DNA of 64,000 nucleotides from Flavobacterium azooxidireducens (GCF_023195775.1 NZ_CP096205.1:558001-622000), one strand, 5' to 3'. Positions 40,622 to 51,690 are shown, counted from the first letter of the stretch. Made by a program: numbers and translations. The notes: generated by a model from the letters alone, not told the origin.

Positions 40622-43258
40622 TTATTTAATAAAATCAATTGCCTTCTCCAAAGCCTCTTTAATTCCATCCACATTTTTACCACCAGCTGTTGCAAAAAAT
40701 GGTTGTCCACCACCGCCGCCTTGGATATATTTTCCTAATTCACGAACGACTTGTCCGGCATTTAAATTATGTGTAGCAACCAATTCTTTTGAAATATAAC
40801 ACGTTAACATCGGTTTATTATCCTCGGCTGTAGCCAAAACTAAAAACAAATTATTGCCTAAATTTCCTAATTCATACGCCAAATCTTTTGCTCCTTCCGG
40901 ATTCAAATCGACTTGTTTGGCTAAGAATTTTATGCCGTTAATTTCTCGTAGTTCTGATGCTAATTCGCCTTTTAAGTTTTTTGCCTTTTCACGTAATAAT
41001 TGCTCAATTTGTTTTTTCAATTTGGCATTATCATCTTGTAAGGAAACGACTGATTTTAAAATATCTTGCGGATTTTTTAATGTTTCTTTTAGTTCTGCTA
41101 ATGTGTTTTCTTGATTTTTGTAAAAGTCTTTCACTGCATCACCTGTAATCGCTTCGATTCTACGAATTCCCGCCGCCACAGCACCTTCTGAAATAATTTT
41201 GAAATGCCAAATGTCTGCTGTGTTTTTCACGTGAATTCCTCCACATAATTCTTTACTGTCACCAAATTCAATCATACGAACGGAATCGCCATATTTTTCG
41301 CCAAACAAAGCCATTGCACCTTGTTCCATTGCTTGCTGAATCGGAATATTTCGGTGTTCAACTAGTTGCAATTGCTCTTCAATTCGTTGGTTTACGAAAT
41401 CTTCTACTTGTTTAATTTCTTCATCAGAAACTTTCGAAAAATGCGAAAAGTCAAAACGCAAATAATTCGGATTCACCAACGAACCTTTTTGCTCCACGTG
41501 CGTTCCTAAAATGGTTCGCAAAGCCAAATGCATTAAATGTGTTGCCGAATGATTTTTGGAAGTAGATGTGCGTAAATCAGTATTCACTTTCGCCACAAAA
41601 CTACCTGATAGATTTTCAGGAAGTTGTTTTGCAAAATGTAAAATCAAATTATTTTCTTTTTTGGTATCGATAATTTCAATGGATTCATTGGCTGAAATTA
41701 AAGTTCCTTTATCGCCAACTTGTCCACCACCTTCCGGATAAAAAGGAGTTGCATCTAAAACAATTTGATATAAAATTCCGTCTTTTTTTGAATCTACTTT
41801 ACGAATTCGAGTGATTTTTACTTCATTTTCTGTTTGATCATAACCAACAAATGTTTCTACATTTCCGGGAATTAAAACAGACCAATCTTCGGTTGAAACT
41901 TCAGAAGCGGCACGTGAACGCGTTTTTTGCTTTTGTAACTCGTTTTCAAATTCAGTTTCGTTGAACGAAAATCCTTTTTCTTTTAAAATTAAAGCCGTCA
42001 AATCTTTAGGAAAACCAAATGTATCATACAATTCAAATACTTTTGCTCCGGAAACTTCATTTCCTTTTGTCTCTGAAACTACATTTTCCAACAATTGTAA
42101 ACCTTGATCCAAAGTTCTCAAAAAAGAAGCTTCTTCTTCCCGAATCACATTAGTAACCAAATTTTGTTGCGATTTAATTTCAGGGAAAAATTCGCCCATT
42201 TGATTCGCCAAAACTTCAACTAATTTATTGATGAAAGGCTCTTTTGTATTTAAAAAAGTAAATCCATAACGAATCGCACGACGTAAAATTCTACGAATTA
42301 CATAACCGGCTCCGGTGTTGGAAGGTAATTGTCCATCTGCAATAGCAAAAGCTACTGCTCTGATATGATCAACCACAACTCGAATAGCAATGTTGATTTT
42401 ATTTTGTTCTTCGCTTATATTTTTAACCTCGTTCGAAGTATATTTTAATCCAGTAATTTGTTCAACTTTTTCAATCAATGGCGTAAAAACATCGGTATCA
42501 TAATTGGATGTTTTCCCTTGCAAAGCCATACACAAACGTTCAAATCCCATTCCGGTATCCACGTGTTGAGCGGGTAATTTTTCTAAGGAACCATCGGCTT
42601 TACGATTGAATTCCATAAAAACATTGTTCCAAATTTCCACTACTTGTGGATGGTCGTTATTCACCAAACTTTTTCCGGAAACGTTTGCTTTTTCCTCTTC
42701 AGAACGCAAATCAACGTGAATTTCAGAACAAGGTCCGCACGGTCCCTGATCGCCCATTTCCCAAAAATTATCTTTTTTATTTCCTAAAATAATTCGGTCT
42801 TCATCTATCAGTTCCTTCCAAATATCCCATGCTTCTTGGTCAAAAGGCACATTTTCTTCGGGATTTCCTTCAAAAACTGAAACATATAAATTTTCTTTCG
42901 GAATTTTATAGACTTCCGTCAGCAATTCCCAAGCCCAATTGATAGCATCTTTCTTAAAATAATCACCAAATGACCAGTTTCCCAGCATTTCAAACATGGT
43001 GTGATGATAGGTGTCAAACCCAACATCTTCCAAATCATTGTGTTTTCCGGAAACACGCAAACATTTTTGCGTATCAGCAATCCGCTTGCTTTTGGGTTCA
43101 GCATTTCCTAAAAAATATTCTTTAAACTGAGCCATTCCCGAGTTGTTAAACATCAAGGTTGGGTCATCTTTTAGAACAATAGGTGCCGAAGGAACGATTA
43201 AATGTCCTTTACTTTCAAAAAATTGGAGAAACTGGTTGCGGATATCTTGTGATTTCAT
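40622..43258 (-). CDS. alaS: Alanyl-tRNA synthetase
   Basis: 878 residues from the ATG at 43258; the standard start [19 protein letters not shown] fits the family. Motif 2 is [17 protein letters not shown], motif 3 region [11 protein letters not shown] and [15 protein letters not shown]. The editing domain has [12 protein letters not shown] and CGGIHVKNT, and the C-Ala domain ends [14 protein letters not shown]. An essential cytoplasmic enzyme. Confidence 0.97.
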   Translation of the reverse strand: MKSQDIRNQFLQFFESKGHLIVPSAPIVLKDDPTLMFNNSGMAQFKEYFLGNAEPKSKRIADTQKCLRVSGKHNDLEDVGFDTYHHTMFEMLGNWSFGDYFKKDAINWAWELLTEVYKIPKENLYVSVFEGNPEENVPFDQEAWDIWKELIDEDRIILGNKKDNFWEMGDQGPCGPCSEIHVDLRSEEEKANVSGKSLVNNDHPQVVEIWNNVFMEFNRKADGSLEKLPAQHVDTGMGFERLCMALQGKTSNYDTDVFTPLIEKVEQITGLKYTSNEVKNISEEQNKINIAIRVVVDHIRAVAFAIADGQLPSNTGAGYVIRRILRRAIRYGFTFLNTKEPFINKLVEVLANQMGEFFPEIKSQQNLVTNVIREEEASFLRTLDQGLQLLENVVSETKGNEVSGAKVFELYDTFGFPKDLTALILKEKGFSFNETEFENELQKQKTRSRAASEVSTEDWSVLIPGNVETFVGYDQTENEVKITRIRKVDSKKDGILYQIVLDATPFYPEGGGQVGDKGTLISANESIEIIDTKKENNLILHFAKQLPENLSGSFVAKVNTDLRTSTSKNHSATHLMHLALRTILGTHVEQKGSLVNPNYLRFDFSHFSKVSDEEIKQVEDFVNQRIEEQLQLVEHRNIPIQQAMEQGAMALFGEKYGDSVRMIEFGDSKELCGGIHVKNTADIWHFKIISEGAVAAGIRRIEAITGDAVKDFYKNQENTLAELKETLKNPQDILKSVVSLQDDNAKLKKQIEQLLREKAKNLKGELASELREINGIKFLAKQVDLNPEGAKDLAYELGNLGNNLFLVLATAEDNKPMLTCYISKELVATHNLNAGQVVRELGKYIQGGGGGQPFFATAGGKNVDGIKEALEKAIDFIK

Positions 43259-43385
43259 TGTAAAAAAATGTTCAGTGTTTATTTTCAAATGGTTAGACAA
43301 TAATTACTGTAAAAAACGGTTTTTATTGTTTAAAATCGGATGCTCTCTTTAAAAAATTAAATTAGCTTTAGAATGAAACATTTCT

Positions 43386-43393
43386 TAAATTTG
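43386..43393 (+). promoter_or_regulatory. -7 box TAAATTTG before M23 peptidase gene
   Basis: Exact TAnnTTTG match, 45 nt before the ATG at 43439. A TTTA stands 15 nt upstream, closer than the usual -33 spacing. Confidence 0.45.
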
Positions 43394-43438
43394 TTCGTCT
43401 AATCCTTTTGAAAGCACAAAAATAGTATAATTTAAGAA

Positions 43439-44419
43439 ATGTCGAAGAAAGTAAAGTATTATTACGACACAGAAAGTTTAGCTTATAAAAAAATCAGTCC
43501 AAAAAAAGGGAGGAAGTTTGGTTACGTGGCTTTATTTCTGATCTCTTCGGCTTTGTTTGGGTTTTTATGTTTTGTGATTTTATTGAACACACCCTATTTT
43601 GAAACGCCAAAAGACCGTTTGCAAGCACGTGAAATTGATAATATGAAACTTCGCTACGCCATTTTAAACAAAAAAATGGATCAATTGGATGAAGTGATTG
43701 CCAATATAGAAGAACGCGACAACAATTTATACCGCATTTATTTTAACTCCTCTCCTATTCCAAGCGAACAACGAAAAGCAGGATTTGGCGGAGTAAATCG
43801 ATACAAAGAATTGGAAGGATTTGATAATTCTGAATTGGTTATCAATACGACCAAACGAGTAGATATGATTTCGAAAGAATTAGCCATTCAATCAAAATCG
43901 TTGGATGAAATTTTAGTGCTTGCCAAAGGAAAAGAAAAGTTATTAGCTGCCATTCCTGCTATTCAACCCGTTAAAAATGAAGATTTGACTAGAGTTGCCT
44001 CAGGTTTTGGCTATCGAAATGACCCATTTACTAAAATTAGAAAAATGCATCAAGGAATGGATTTTACCGCTAAAACAGGAACCCCGGTTTATGCTACAGG
44101 TGATGGTGTGGTGGAACGAGCCGATAACTCGATGTCCGGATTTGGAAATTTGATCATTATCAAACACGGATTTGGTTATACGACTTACTATGCTCATTTA
44201 AGCAAATACAAAGCAAGAGTGGGACAAAAAGTAAAACGAGGTGACATTATTGGTTATGTGGGAAGCACCGGACGAAGTGAAGCTCCGCATTTGCATTATG
44301 AAGTTCACAAAGACGGCGAACCGATTAACCCAATTAATTTTTACTACGGAAGCATTTCTGCCGAAGAATATATTGCCATTTCAAAAATTGCTAACCAAGA
44401 AAATCAAGCACTCGACTAA
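43439..44419 (+). CDS. M23 (LytM) peptidoglycan endopeptidase, membrane-anchored
   Basis: 326 residues. Cytoplasmic start, one transmembrane helix (about 28-50), a coiled coil, then the LytM domain: SGFGYRNDPFTKIRKMHQGMDF with zinc ligands His/Asp, YAHLSKY and HLHYEVHKDG. It likely cleaves peptidoglycan cross-links in the periplasm. Overlaps the MerR gene by one base (TAATG). Confidence 0.9.
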   Translation: MSKKVKYYYDTESLAYKKISPKKGRKFGYVALFLISSALFGFLCFVILLNTPYFETPKDRLQAREIDNMKLRYAILNKKMDQLDEVIANIEERDNNLYRIYFNSSPIPSEQRKAGFGGVNRYKELEGFDNSELVINTTKRVDMISKELAIQSKSLDEILVLAKGKEKLLAAIPAIQPVKNEDLTRVASGFGYRNDPFTKIRKMHQGMDFTAKTGTPVYATGDGVVERADNSMSGFGNLIIIKHGFGYTTYYAHLSKYKARVGQKVKRGDIIGYVGSTGRSEAPHLHYEVHKDGEPINPINFYYGSISAEEYIAISKIANQENQALD

Positions 44420-44748
44420 TGCATTTGAACTTACCAGAAAAAAGATACTACAGTATTGGCGAATTGGCCAAAGCATTCGACGTGAACGCTTCTTTAATTC
44501 GGTTTTGGGATAAAGAATTCGATATTCTGAAACCAAAAAAGAACGCCAAAGGCAACCGAATGTTTACACCAGAAGATGTGAAAAATCTTCAGTTAATTTA
44601 TCATTTGGTAAAAGAACGTGGATTTACATTAGAAGGTGCCAAAACGCATTTGAAAGAAGGCCAGAAGAAAACACTAGATAAATTTGAAATTATCAGCAAA
44701 TTAGAAGGCATAAAAGCACAGTTAACTGAATTAAAAAACGCATTATAA
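44419..44748 (+). CDS. MerR-family transcription regulator
   Basis: 109 residues. Winged-helix MerR motif YYSIGELAKAFDVNASLIRFWDKEF and FTPEDVKNLQLIYHLVKERG, followed by a dimer helix. No effector domain. Translationally coupled to the M23 gene and ahead of the LemA operon. Confidence 0.88.
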   Translation: MHLNLPEKRYYSIGELAKAFDVNASLIRFWDKEFDILKPKKNAKGNRMFTPEDVKNLQLIYHLVKERGFTLEGAKTHLKEGQKKTLDKFEIISKLEGIKAQLTELKNAL

Positions 44749-44767
44749 TACACTAAAAACAAATACT

Positions 44768-45331
44768 ATGACTGGATTATTAATTGTTATCGGAATTATC
44801 GTTTTACTGGCTTTTATGGCCATTGGAATCTACAATGGACTGGTGAGCAACCGCAACAATCGTGAAAATGCATTTGCCGACATCGATGTTCAACTTAAGC
44901 AACGTCATGACCTTATTCCTCAGCTGATTGGTTCAGTAAAAGGTTATATGGAACATGAACGCGGAACACTGGAAGCCATTACAAATGCTCGTTCCCGAGC
45001 CATGAACGCCACCGGCATCAACGACAAAATCGCTGCTGAACAAGAATTAAGTGGAGCCTTACGCGGACTAAGCATTCAAGTGGAAGCCTATCCTGATTTA
45101 AAAGCTAACCAAAACTTCTTGCAGTTGCAAAACGAAATCTCAGACATCGAAAACAAATTGGCTGCAGCCAGAAGATACTTCAACTCGGCTACTCGCGAAT
45201 TAAACAATGCTGTGCAAAAATTTCCCAACAATATCTTGGCAGGAATGTTTGGTTTTAAAACTGAGCCGATGTTTGATTTAGGTGTAACCGAGAGAGCCAA
45301 TTTAGACAAAGCACCAGAAGTTAAATTTTAA
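44768..45331 (+). CDS. LemA family protein 1
   Basis: 187 residues. N-terminal membrane helix, then NNRENAFADIDVQLKQRHDLIPQL and YPDLKANQNFLQLQNEI, both LemA signatures, ending with FGFKTEPMFD. Paired with the M48 protease gene 3 bp downstream, a common partnership in envelope stress modules. Confidence 0.92.
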   Translation: MTGLLIVIGIIVLLAFMAIGIYNGLVSNRNNRENAFADIDVQLKQRHDLIPQLIGSVKGYMEHERGTLEAITNARSRAMNATGINDKIAAEQELSGALRGLSIQVEAYPDLKANQNFLQLQNEISDIENKLAAARRYFNSATRELNNAVQKFPNNILAGMFGFKTEPMFDLGVTERANLDKAPEVKF

Positions 45332-45334
45332 CCG

Positions 45335-46279
45335 GTGAAATACATAGGTATACAGGAACAAATCCGCAGAAACAACCGTAAATCGGTGTTGTTACTCATT
45401 GCTTTTCCGACCGTTTTACTACTGTCGGTCTATGCGGTAGTGTTTCTGATGCAATACCAACCCGATTACGGTTATGACCTCGATTACATCAACCAAAGCT
45501 TTCTAAGTATTGCCCCTTTTGTGATGGTGGTGGTTGCTATTTGGTTTGCCATAGCCTATTTTGGACATACCAAAATGATTTCTATGGCAACCGGAGCAAA
45601 ACCGTTGGAGCGAAAAAGCAATATGAAGATCTACAATTTAGTCGAAAACCTCTGCATCAGTCAAGGAATGCGAATGCCAAAAGTTGAAATCATCGAAAGT
45701 TCTGCTCTAAATGCATATGCCAGCGGTATAGACGAGAAGACCTATACCGTAACCCTCACCCGAGGAATCATCGAGGCGTTAGAAGAAGATGAACTAGAAG
45801 GCGTTATTGCCCACGAACTGATGCATATCCAAAATCGCGATGTGAGACTGCTTGTTGTTTCTATCATTTTTGTGGGAATATTTACTTTTATAATGGAAAT
45901 CTCCTTCCGAAGCATGCTCTACGGGGGTGGCAGAAGAAACAACAAAGACTCCGGCAAATTTATTCTTGTGATTCTTGTGGTATCCGTTGTTGCGTATCTA
46001 CTCACGATGTTGTTCCGTTTTTCACTTAGCCGCAGTAGAGAATACATGGCCGATAGCGGTGCCGCAGCTATGACCCGAAAACCTTGGGCATTGGCTTCTG
46101 CTTTGAAAAAAATATCAGGGCATCACCACATCAAAGACGTTAAAAGCGAAGAAATTAAACAAATGTTTATCGAAAATACGCCCGATAAAAAAAATGCCAA
46201 TATCTTTAGTAGTTTAGGCGGACTTTTTGCCACCCATCCTCCTATCGAAAAACGCATTGCCTTTTTGGAAAAAGTATAA
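45335..46279 (+). CDS. M48 (HtpX-like) membrane metallopeptidase
   Basis: 314 residues with a GTG start 3 bp after the lemA stop; no ATG precedes conserved sequence. Four membrane helices, VIAHELMHIQNRD (HExxH zinc site) and SRSREYMADSGAAAMT with the third ligand Glu. Likely takes part in membrane protein quality control. Confidence 0.92.
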   Translation: MKYIGIQEQIRRNNRKSVLLLIAFPTVLLLSVYAVVFLMQYQPDYGYDLDYINQSFLSIAPFVMVVVAIWFAIAYFGHTKMISMATGAKPLERKSNMKIYNLVENLCISQGMRMPKVEIIESSALNAYASGIDEKTYTVTLTRGIIEALEEDELEGVIAHELMHIQNRDVRLLVVSIIFVGIFTFIMEISFRSMLYGGGRRNNKDSGKFILVILVVSVVAYLLTMLFRFSLSRSREYMADSGAAAMTRKPWALASALKKISGHHHIKDVKSEEIKQMFIENTPDKKNANIFSSLGGLFATHPPIEKRIAFLEKV

Positions 46280-46321
46280 CATCAAAACAATAAATAAACA
46301 AAAACCTTAAAAACAAACAAA

Positions 46322-46909
46322 ATGAAAAAATGGTTATTACCCGTTGGGATTATAGTAATCCTTGTTATTATTGCTGTTTCGTCTTACAATGGATTAGTAA
46401 GTGTTCAGGCAGATGCAAAAACTGCGTGGTCAAACGTTGAAAGCAGCTACCAAAGAAGAAATGATTTAATTGGAAATTTAGTAAAAACCGTTCAAGGAGC
46501 TGCTGATTTTGAAAGAGGAACATTAACTGCTGTTATTGAAGCTAGAGCAAAAGCAACTTCAATCACTATTGACCCAACTAACATTACACCTGAACAGATG
46601 TCACAATTTCAACAAACGCAAGATGGTTTGGCTGGAGCTTTAAAAAGTTTGCTTGTAACCGTTGAACGTTATCCTGAACTAAAAGCAAACCAAAACTTTT
46701 TAGAACTTCAAGCTCAACTTGAAGGCACAGAAAACAGAATTAATGTAGTGAGAGATCGCTATAACGAAACGGTTAATGTTTATGATAAAAAAATCAAATC
46801 GTTTCCAACTGTTTTATTTGCCGGAATTATGGGCTTCAAAGAAATGGAACGTTTCAAAGCAGCTGCCGGTGCAGAAAACGCCCCTGATGTAAACTTTGAT
46901 TTTAAATAA
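46322..46909 (+). CDS. LemA family protein 2
   Basis: 195 residues. LLPVGIIVILVIIAVSSYNGL helix, then AWSNVESSYQRRNDLIGNLV and YPELKANQNFLELQAQLEG. A second LemA paralogue. The downstream TPM genes follow within 2 bp and 1-bp overlap, the classical lemA-TPM arrangement. Confidence 0.92.
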   Translation: MKKWLLPVGIIVILVIIAVSSYNGLVSVQADAKTAWSNVESSYQRRNDLIGNLVKTVQGAADFERGTLTAVIEARAKATSITIDPTNITPEQMSQFQQTQDGLAGALKSLLVTVERYPELKANQNFLELQAQLEGTENRINVVRDRYNETVNVYDKKIKSFPTVLFAGIMGFKEMERFKAAAGAENAPDVNFDFK

Positions 46910-46911
46910 AA

Positions 46912-47349
46912 ATGTCAAAAGTTGAAGACTTTTTAACACACGAGGAAGAGCAAGAAATTGTGAAAGCAATTGCCGTGGCAGAGTTAAACACATCTGGCGA
47001 GATTCGCGTGCACATTGAAAATCATACCGATTTAAAACCTCTTGAAAGAGCTCAGGAGGTTTTTAATCAATTAAAAATGAATGAAACGGAACTTCGAAAT
47101 GGTGTATTATTCTATGTGGGTGTTTCCGATCACACATTTGCCATTATTGGAGACAAAGGTATAAATGATAAAGTTGAAAATGATTTTTGGGATTGTACAA
47201 AAGATGTTGTGATAGAATCATTTAAAAGTAAACAATTTAAAGAAGGTTTAATTAAAGGTGTTTTAAGAGCTGGCGAAAGGTTAAAGGAATATTTTCCACT
47301 ACTTACAGATGATGAAAACGAGCTCTCAAACGAAATTTCTAAAGGATAA
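46912..47349 (+). CDS. TPM-domain protein 1 (short, soluble)
   Basis: 145 residues without signal peptide or membrane helix. TPM features: FLTHEEEQEIVKAIAVAE, SGEIRVHIE and FAIIGDKGIN. Ends with a TAATG overlap into the next gene. Confidence 0.88.
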   Translation: MSKVEDFLTHEEEQEIVKAIAVAELNTSGEIRVHIENHTDLKPLERAQEVFNQLKMNETELRNGVLFYVGVSDHTFAIIGDKGINDKVENDFWDCTKDVVIESFKSKQFKEGLIKGVLRAGERLKEYFPLLTDDENELSNEISKG

Positions 47350-48140
47350 TGAGTAAAATTAATAGCATAATAAAATCATTTCTTTTTATTGTGAGCTTGT
47401 TGTTCATCGTTTCAACAAATGCTCAAAGCCATAAAATTCCGAATAAACCCTCATTTATTCCACCAATCATTGATAGCACTAAAACATTATCTGATGCTGA
47501 ATATAAATTTTTGTATGAAAAGTTAAAAAGCTACTATGATTCTACTTCTACAGAAATTTTTGTAATGATTATTGGCAGTACCAAAGGAGAACAAATTGCT
47601 CGTTATGCTACTGATTTGGGTCATAAATGGGAAATTGGTCAAAAAGGAAAAGATAATGGAATAATTTTTTTAGTTGCAAAAGATGATCGAAAAATAACCA
47701 TTCAAGCAGGATATGGAACAGAACATTTGCTAACAGATGCTTTATCCAAACGAGTGATAGAGCAAATTGTTAAACCTGAATTTAAAACCGGAAATTATTA
47801 TAACGGAATTGAAAAAGGAACTTCTGCCATTATTCAAATAATGAATGGCGAATATAAAAACGATAAGAGCAACAAAAATCCAGATGGCTTTCCGTTCATT
47901 ATAATTATCATTTTTATTGTTGTTTTACTTATTATTTTATCGAATAAAAAAAATAAAGGTGGTGGCAATTCAGGTCGTTTCTCCGGACCCGATTTAATGG
48001 ATGTTATTATTCTTAGTAGTATGGGTCGTGGCGGCGGAAGCTTTGGTGGCGGTGATTTTGGCGGCGGCTCATCAGGTAGATTTGGCGGCTTTGGCGGCGG
48101 CGGCGGCTTTGGCGGTGGTGGTGCTAGCGGAAGTTGGTAA
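47349..48140 (+). CDS. TPM-domain protein 2 with glycine-rich tail
   Basis: 263 residues. Signal peptide (SFLFIVSLLFIVSTNAQ), TPM domain (IDSTKTLSDAEY, VAKDDRKITIQAGYGTE), one membrane helix (FIIIIIFIVVLLIIL, about 185) and a Gly/Ser/Phe-rich tail (GGSFGGGDFGGGSSG). Typical of the YgcG-like TPM group. Confidence 0.9.
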   Translation: MSKINSIIKSFLFIVSLLFIVSTNAQSHKIPNKPSFIPPIIDSTKTLSDAEYKFLYEKLKSYYDSTSTEIFVMIIGSTKGEQIARYATDLGHKWEIGQKGKDNGIIFLVAKDDRKITIQAGYGTEHLLTDALSKRVIEQIVKPEFKTGNYYNGIEKGTSAIIQIMNGEYKNDKSNKNPDGFPFIIIIIFIVVLLIILSNKKNKGGGNSGRFSGPDLMDVIILSSMGRGGGSFGGGDFGGGSSGRFGGFGGGGGFGGGGASGSW

Positions 48141-48159
48141 AATAAAATTCAATCATAAA

Positions 48160-48197
48160 AAAATGCCCCAAATAGTCAATAACTTTCGGGGCATTTT
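48160..48197. terminator. Bidirectional terminator
   Basis: AAAATGCCCC (48160-48169) pairs perfectly with GGGGCATTTT (48188-48197) between the converging TPM and outer-membrane protein genes. Confidence 0.8.
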
Positions 48198-48212
48198 CTT
48201 TGAATTATTTCT

Positions 48213-50996
48213 TTAATCTAAAATAAACATTCCGCCTTCATTATCCTTTTTCCCTCCAAATTTATCTAATTTGTATGTTAGTGAAAACATCACATATTGT
48301 TGTAAAACGATATTTTCAGCATCGGTAATCGCCGTTGGTGTAATAGTTCTTCGCACACCTACATTTTGGTTTAGAACATCATACACTTTTACTTTAGCAA
48401 GCAACCTGTCTTTGTAGAAATTATACCCTAAACTCGTGTTCCATAAATAAAAATCTTTCTGAAAACCATCAGCAATATTGGAATTGTAAGTATAGCCAAA
48501 ATCATTTCCAAAAACTACTTTCTTAGGCCAATAACTGGTGAATTCCAATTTGAATTTATGCACAAAATTATTGGCATTTTCAATAACATAATTTTTAAAA
48601 TCGGTTGAATTGAAATTGTAATTATACGAGGGTGCAATGGTCACTAAATCTTCAATACTCCAATTTAAACTTACTCTTGGCTCTATTTTCCAACCTTTTG
48701 CTTCGTATAATTCGGCATTGGTTAATCCTTGATTAATATTGTAACCGGAATCTAAACCGGCACTAATGCGTAATGTTCTCTTTTCTTTTTTAAACGATTT
48801 ACTCCAAGAAAATCCCATATAACTACTCAATCCTTTATCTACATTTTCATACGTCGTTTGAGCTCTAAAACTTTCATCATAAACAGTTGAAGAAACAATT
48901 TGATCTTTGGACATTGTCATTCCGCCATAAAAGAAAAAACCGCTTCTTGATTGCCAGTCATAATTATTAAAATTGGAATAAACAGAATGTTGTTGAGTAG
49001 GATTTAATTCGCCATTTCCAACAATCGTATTTAATGGATTAGAAAGATTTTCTACCGGAAGAAATTGGTTCGCCAATGGCAATTCCATCTTAAAATTATA
49101 ATTAGCATAAATGGATTTTCCTTTGCTGATCGTGTAATATAAATTAGCAGAACCTCTTGGGAAAACATAATTTTTGTTCAATCGTGTATTAACTGCCAAA
49201 TAATCGGATTCATTTTTAAATGTAACAAACTCCGGACCTGCTCCAAATCCGGCTCTCAAATTCTTTTTATTCCAACTTAATCGTGCCGAAGGATGAATTC
49301 TAATAACACTCGAATTAATTTCGTTGGATAATGGAGCATTAAATTCAGAATAACTTCCGGCAACTTCATCAAAATCAAAAGTAGCGTCTGAATCTTGAGA
49401 AGCATAATAAGTAAACTGCGACGCAATACTTACTTTTAAAGAATCCGTTATGGGTTCACTGTAGCGAACTTCTGTTTCTATTTTATTAAATTTTCTATCC
49501 CTAAAAACATTTTGATCGCGTATATCATCCGGTTCTCCCGTTAAATAGTAAAATGTAGAAGAATTCAAATTAGAAAAAGTGTTTGTTTTTTTATGTTCAT
49601 TTGTCAACGAAGCAGAAATTCCACGCTCTTTCTTTTTTAATGATTTAAAGAAGTAAATACTGTTTTCAAAAGAAGTATCATCCACATCTGAAAATGAATT
49701 AGAATTACTTTCATTTGACAGTTCATTTGCTTGATTACGAGTTTCTTGATTAGTATTGAAACGATCTTTATTTAAAGCTTTCACAAACTTTGGCTCCACA
49801 TAAATCGTAGCAGTTGAATCTAATTTTATTTCGAAATTAAAACTCAAATTATGTGAATTTCCAATTCGGTTTGAAGTTGAATTTGATTCTGTAAAAGTAG
49901 TTTCCGTTGGTAATAAATTGGTGCGTGAAGTTCGACTTACATTTTCGGTTTCAGCATTGGTAAAAAAGTAATTGTTATTGACATCAACTTTTTTAAACCA
50001 TTTGTCTGCGTAATTAATTCCAATTAAATTGGAAGTGGTTAAGCCGTTACTTCCGCCAAAACTCATTCCGTTAATTCCAAAAGAACCATCATCGCTGGAA
50101 TAAACTGATACATTTCTACCGCCACCCATATTGTCAAAAATTTCATTCATCGAAAATCCGACCGAATTGATATTGTTTGCCGAAGCTAAAACGCTAATCT
50201 TTTGTTCGCCTTTAAACCAATTGAGCAACAAACTGGATTCGTATCGTTCATCGGAACCATATCCTCCCATAATTTTACCGAAAAAACCTTTATTTTTATC
50301 TTCTTGTATGGTAAGATTTATGGTTTTTTCCTCACCGGAAGCCGTTTCGCCCGACAATTCTTCGGATTTTGTTTTAGTATCGACTACTTGAATTTTTTCG
50401 ATGATTTCTGCAGGAAGATTTTGTGTGGCGATTTTTCCGTCTTTGCCAAAAAATGGTTTTCCGTTCACAAGGATTTGGTTAACTTCTTTTCCGTTTACGG
50501 TGATTTTTCCTTCCGGAGAGATTTCTACTCCGGGTAATTGTTTGAGTAATTTTTCAACATTAGCATCGGCTCCTACTTTAAAAGAGGCGGCATCAAATTC
50601 TAACGTATCATTTTTAATTCTGATGGGAGGAGCTTCGCCTTTCACAACTACTTCATCAAGGTTTGTTCCGCCTTCTTTCAAATTGATAACGCCTAATTCA
50701 AGATTTTCGTTAATTGAACTTATTTCTTTGCTATAATTTTCATATCCCAAAAAAGAAACTTTTAAAATAAGTGGTTGAGAGTTTTTCCTTGTTCTTATTT
50801 CAAAATTTCCATTTTTTTCTGAAATGGTATAATCAATTACGGTTGAATCTTTTTTGGAAGTGAGATAAACTGTAGCCGATTCGAGAGGAAGTTTGGATAA
50901 ATCATCAATAATTTTTCCTTTAACAGTAACGAAATTTTGACTGTATGAAACGGAAACCAATAAAAATAAAACTAGAACGGAAAAATTTCTGTGCAT
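48213..50996 (-). CDS. Outer membrane beta-barrel protein (TonB-receptor-like)
   Basis: 927 residues. Signal peptide (FSVLVLFLLVSVSYSQ), a carboxypeptidase-D-like regulatory domain (VKGKIIDDLSKLPLESATVY), a plug-like part (VEKLLKQLPGVEISPEGKITVNGK) and a C-terminal barrel of the OMP_b-brl_3 type ending in alternating aromatic strands. No SusD partner is present. It may import an unknown substrate or act in envelope biogenesis. Confidence 0.88.
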   Translation of the reverse strand: MHRNFSVLVLFLLVSVSYSQNFVTVKGKIIDDLSKLPLESATVYLTSKKDSTVIDYTISEKNGNFEIRTRKNSQPLILKVSFLGYENYSKEISSINENLELGVINLKEGGTNLDEVVVKGEAPPIRIKNDTLEFDAASFKVGADANVEKLLKQLPGVEISPEGKITVNGKEVNQILVNGKPFFGKDGKIATQNLPAEIIEKIQVVDTKTKSEELSGETASGEEKTINLTIQEDKNKGFFGKIMGGYGSDERYESSLLLNWFKGEQKISVLASANNINSVGFSMNEIFDNMGGGRNVSVYSSDDGSFGINGMSFGGSNGLTTSNLIGINYADKWFKKVDVNNNYFFTNAETENVSRTSRTNLLPTETTFTESNSTSNRIGNSHNLSFNFEIKLDSTATIYVEPKFVKALNKDRFNTNQETRNQANELSNESNSNSFSDVDDTSFENSIYFFKSLKKKERGISASLTNEHKKTNTFSNLNSSTFYYLTGEPDDIRDQNVFRDRKFNKIETEVRYSEPITDSLKVSIASQFTYYASQDSDATFDFDEVAGSYSEFNAPLSNEINSSVIRIHPSARLSWNKKNLRAGFGAGPEFVTFKNESDYLAVNTRLNKNYVFPRGSANLYYTISKGKSIYANYNFKMELPLANQFLPVENLSNPLNTIVGNGELNPTQQHSVYSNFNNYDWQSRSGFFFYGGMTMSKDQIVSSTVYDESFRAQTTYENVDKGLSSYMGFSWSKSFKKEKRTLRISAGLDSGYNINQGLTNAELYEAKGWKIEPRVSLNWSIEDLVTIAPSYNYNFNSTDFKNYVIENANNFVHKFKLEFTSYWPKKVVFGNDFGYTYNSNIADGFQKDFYLWNTSLGYNFYKDRLLAKVKVYDVLNQNVGVRRTITPTAITDAENIVLQQYVMFSLTYKLDKFGGKKDNEGGMFILD

Positions 50997-51171
50997 AAAT
51001 GTGTGGTTATAAGTGTGAGAAAATTCTATAACAGCAAATTAACACTTTTAGTATGTTTAGTTGAATATTTCTTACAAAAAATTTAACATTTGAAATTAAA
51101 TTTTTTTTATGAAAGTATGTGAAGAAATTAAAATTACCATACTATTACAATCCGCATTTTTAAATTTACTT

Positions 51172-51179
51172 TATATTTG
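51172..51179 (+). promoter_or_regulatory. -7 box TATATTTG of the yoeB-type module
   Basis: Exact TAnnTTTG match 20 nt before the antitoxin ATG. Confidence 0.5.
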
Positions 51180-51199
51180 TAGTTTAAATTGTTAATACT

Positions 51200-51427
51200 A
51201 TGACAACTATAACCTTAAACATCAACGAAAAAACAGAAAAAGGAAAAGCTTTATTGGCTTTTTTGAAAGCTTTTTATGAAGAAAAAGAAGTTGTTCATAT
51301 CGTTGAAGAACCCAAAAGCCCTTATAATAAAGAATTTGTTGCTAAAATTGAAAAAGCAAGAAAGGAAATTATTGATGGAAAAACAACAATAATCGAAGCT
51401 GACTCTATATGGGAAGGTATAGAATAG
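51200..51427 (+). CDS. Antitoxin of YoeB-type pair
   Basis: 75 residues. A short beta-type N-terminus (TTITLNINEKTEKGKALLAFL) and a charged C-terminal helix (VAKIEKARKEIIDG) that should wrap the toxin. Overlaps the toxin gene by 19 bp. Assignment comes mainly from size and partner. Confidence 0.8.
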   Translation: MTTITLNINEKTEKGKALLAFLKAFYEEKEVVHIVEEPKSPYNKEFVAKIEKARKEIIDGKTTIIEADSIWEGIE

Positions 51428-51690
51428 AAATTACAGAAAATGCAAAAAAAGATTTTCTAAAACACAAAAAATCCGGCAACAAAGCAGTTCTTAATAAAAT
51501 TGATAAAATATACAAGGAATTAAAAGAACATCCATACACCGGCACTGGTAAACCTGAACCTTTAAAACACGAATTTCAAGGTCTTTGGTCGAGAAGAATT
51601 AATCAAAAAGATCGATTAATTTATGAAGTTAAAGAAGATATCGTAACCGTTTATGTTCTTTCTGCTATGGGACATTATGATGACAAATAA
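51409..51690 (+). CDS. yoeB: Txe/YoeB-family ribosome-dependent mRNase toxin
   Basis: 93 residues. YoeB features: ENAKKDFLKHKKSGNKAVLNKI, GTGKPEPLKHEFQGLWSRRIN, QKDRLIYEV and a C-terminal GHYDD whose His/Tyr fall where the catalytic pair of YoeB lies. Cleaves mRNA on the ribosome when free. Confidence 0.88.
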   Translation: MGRYRIEITENAKKDFLKHKKSGNKAVLNKIDKIYKELKEHPYTGTGKPEPLKHEFQGLWSRRINQKDRLIYEVKEDIVTVYVLSAMGHYDDK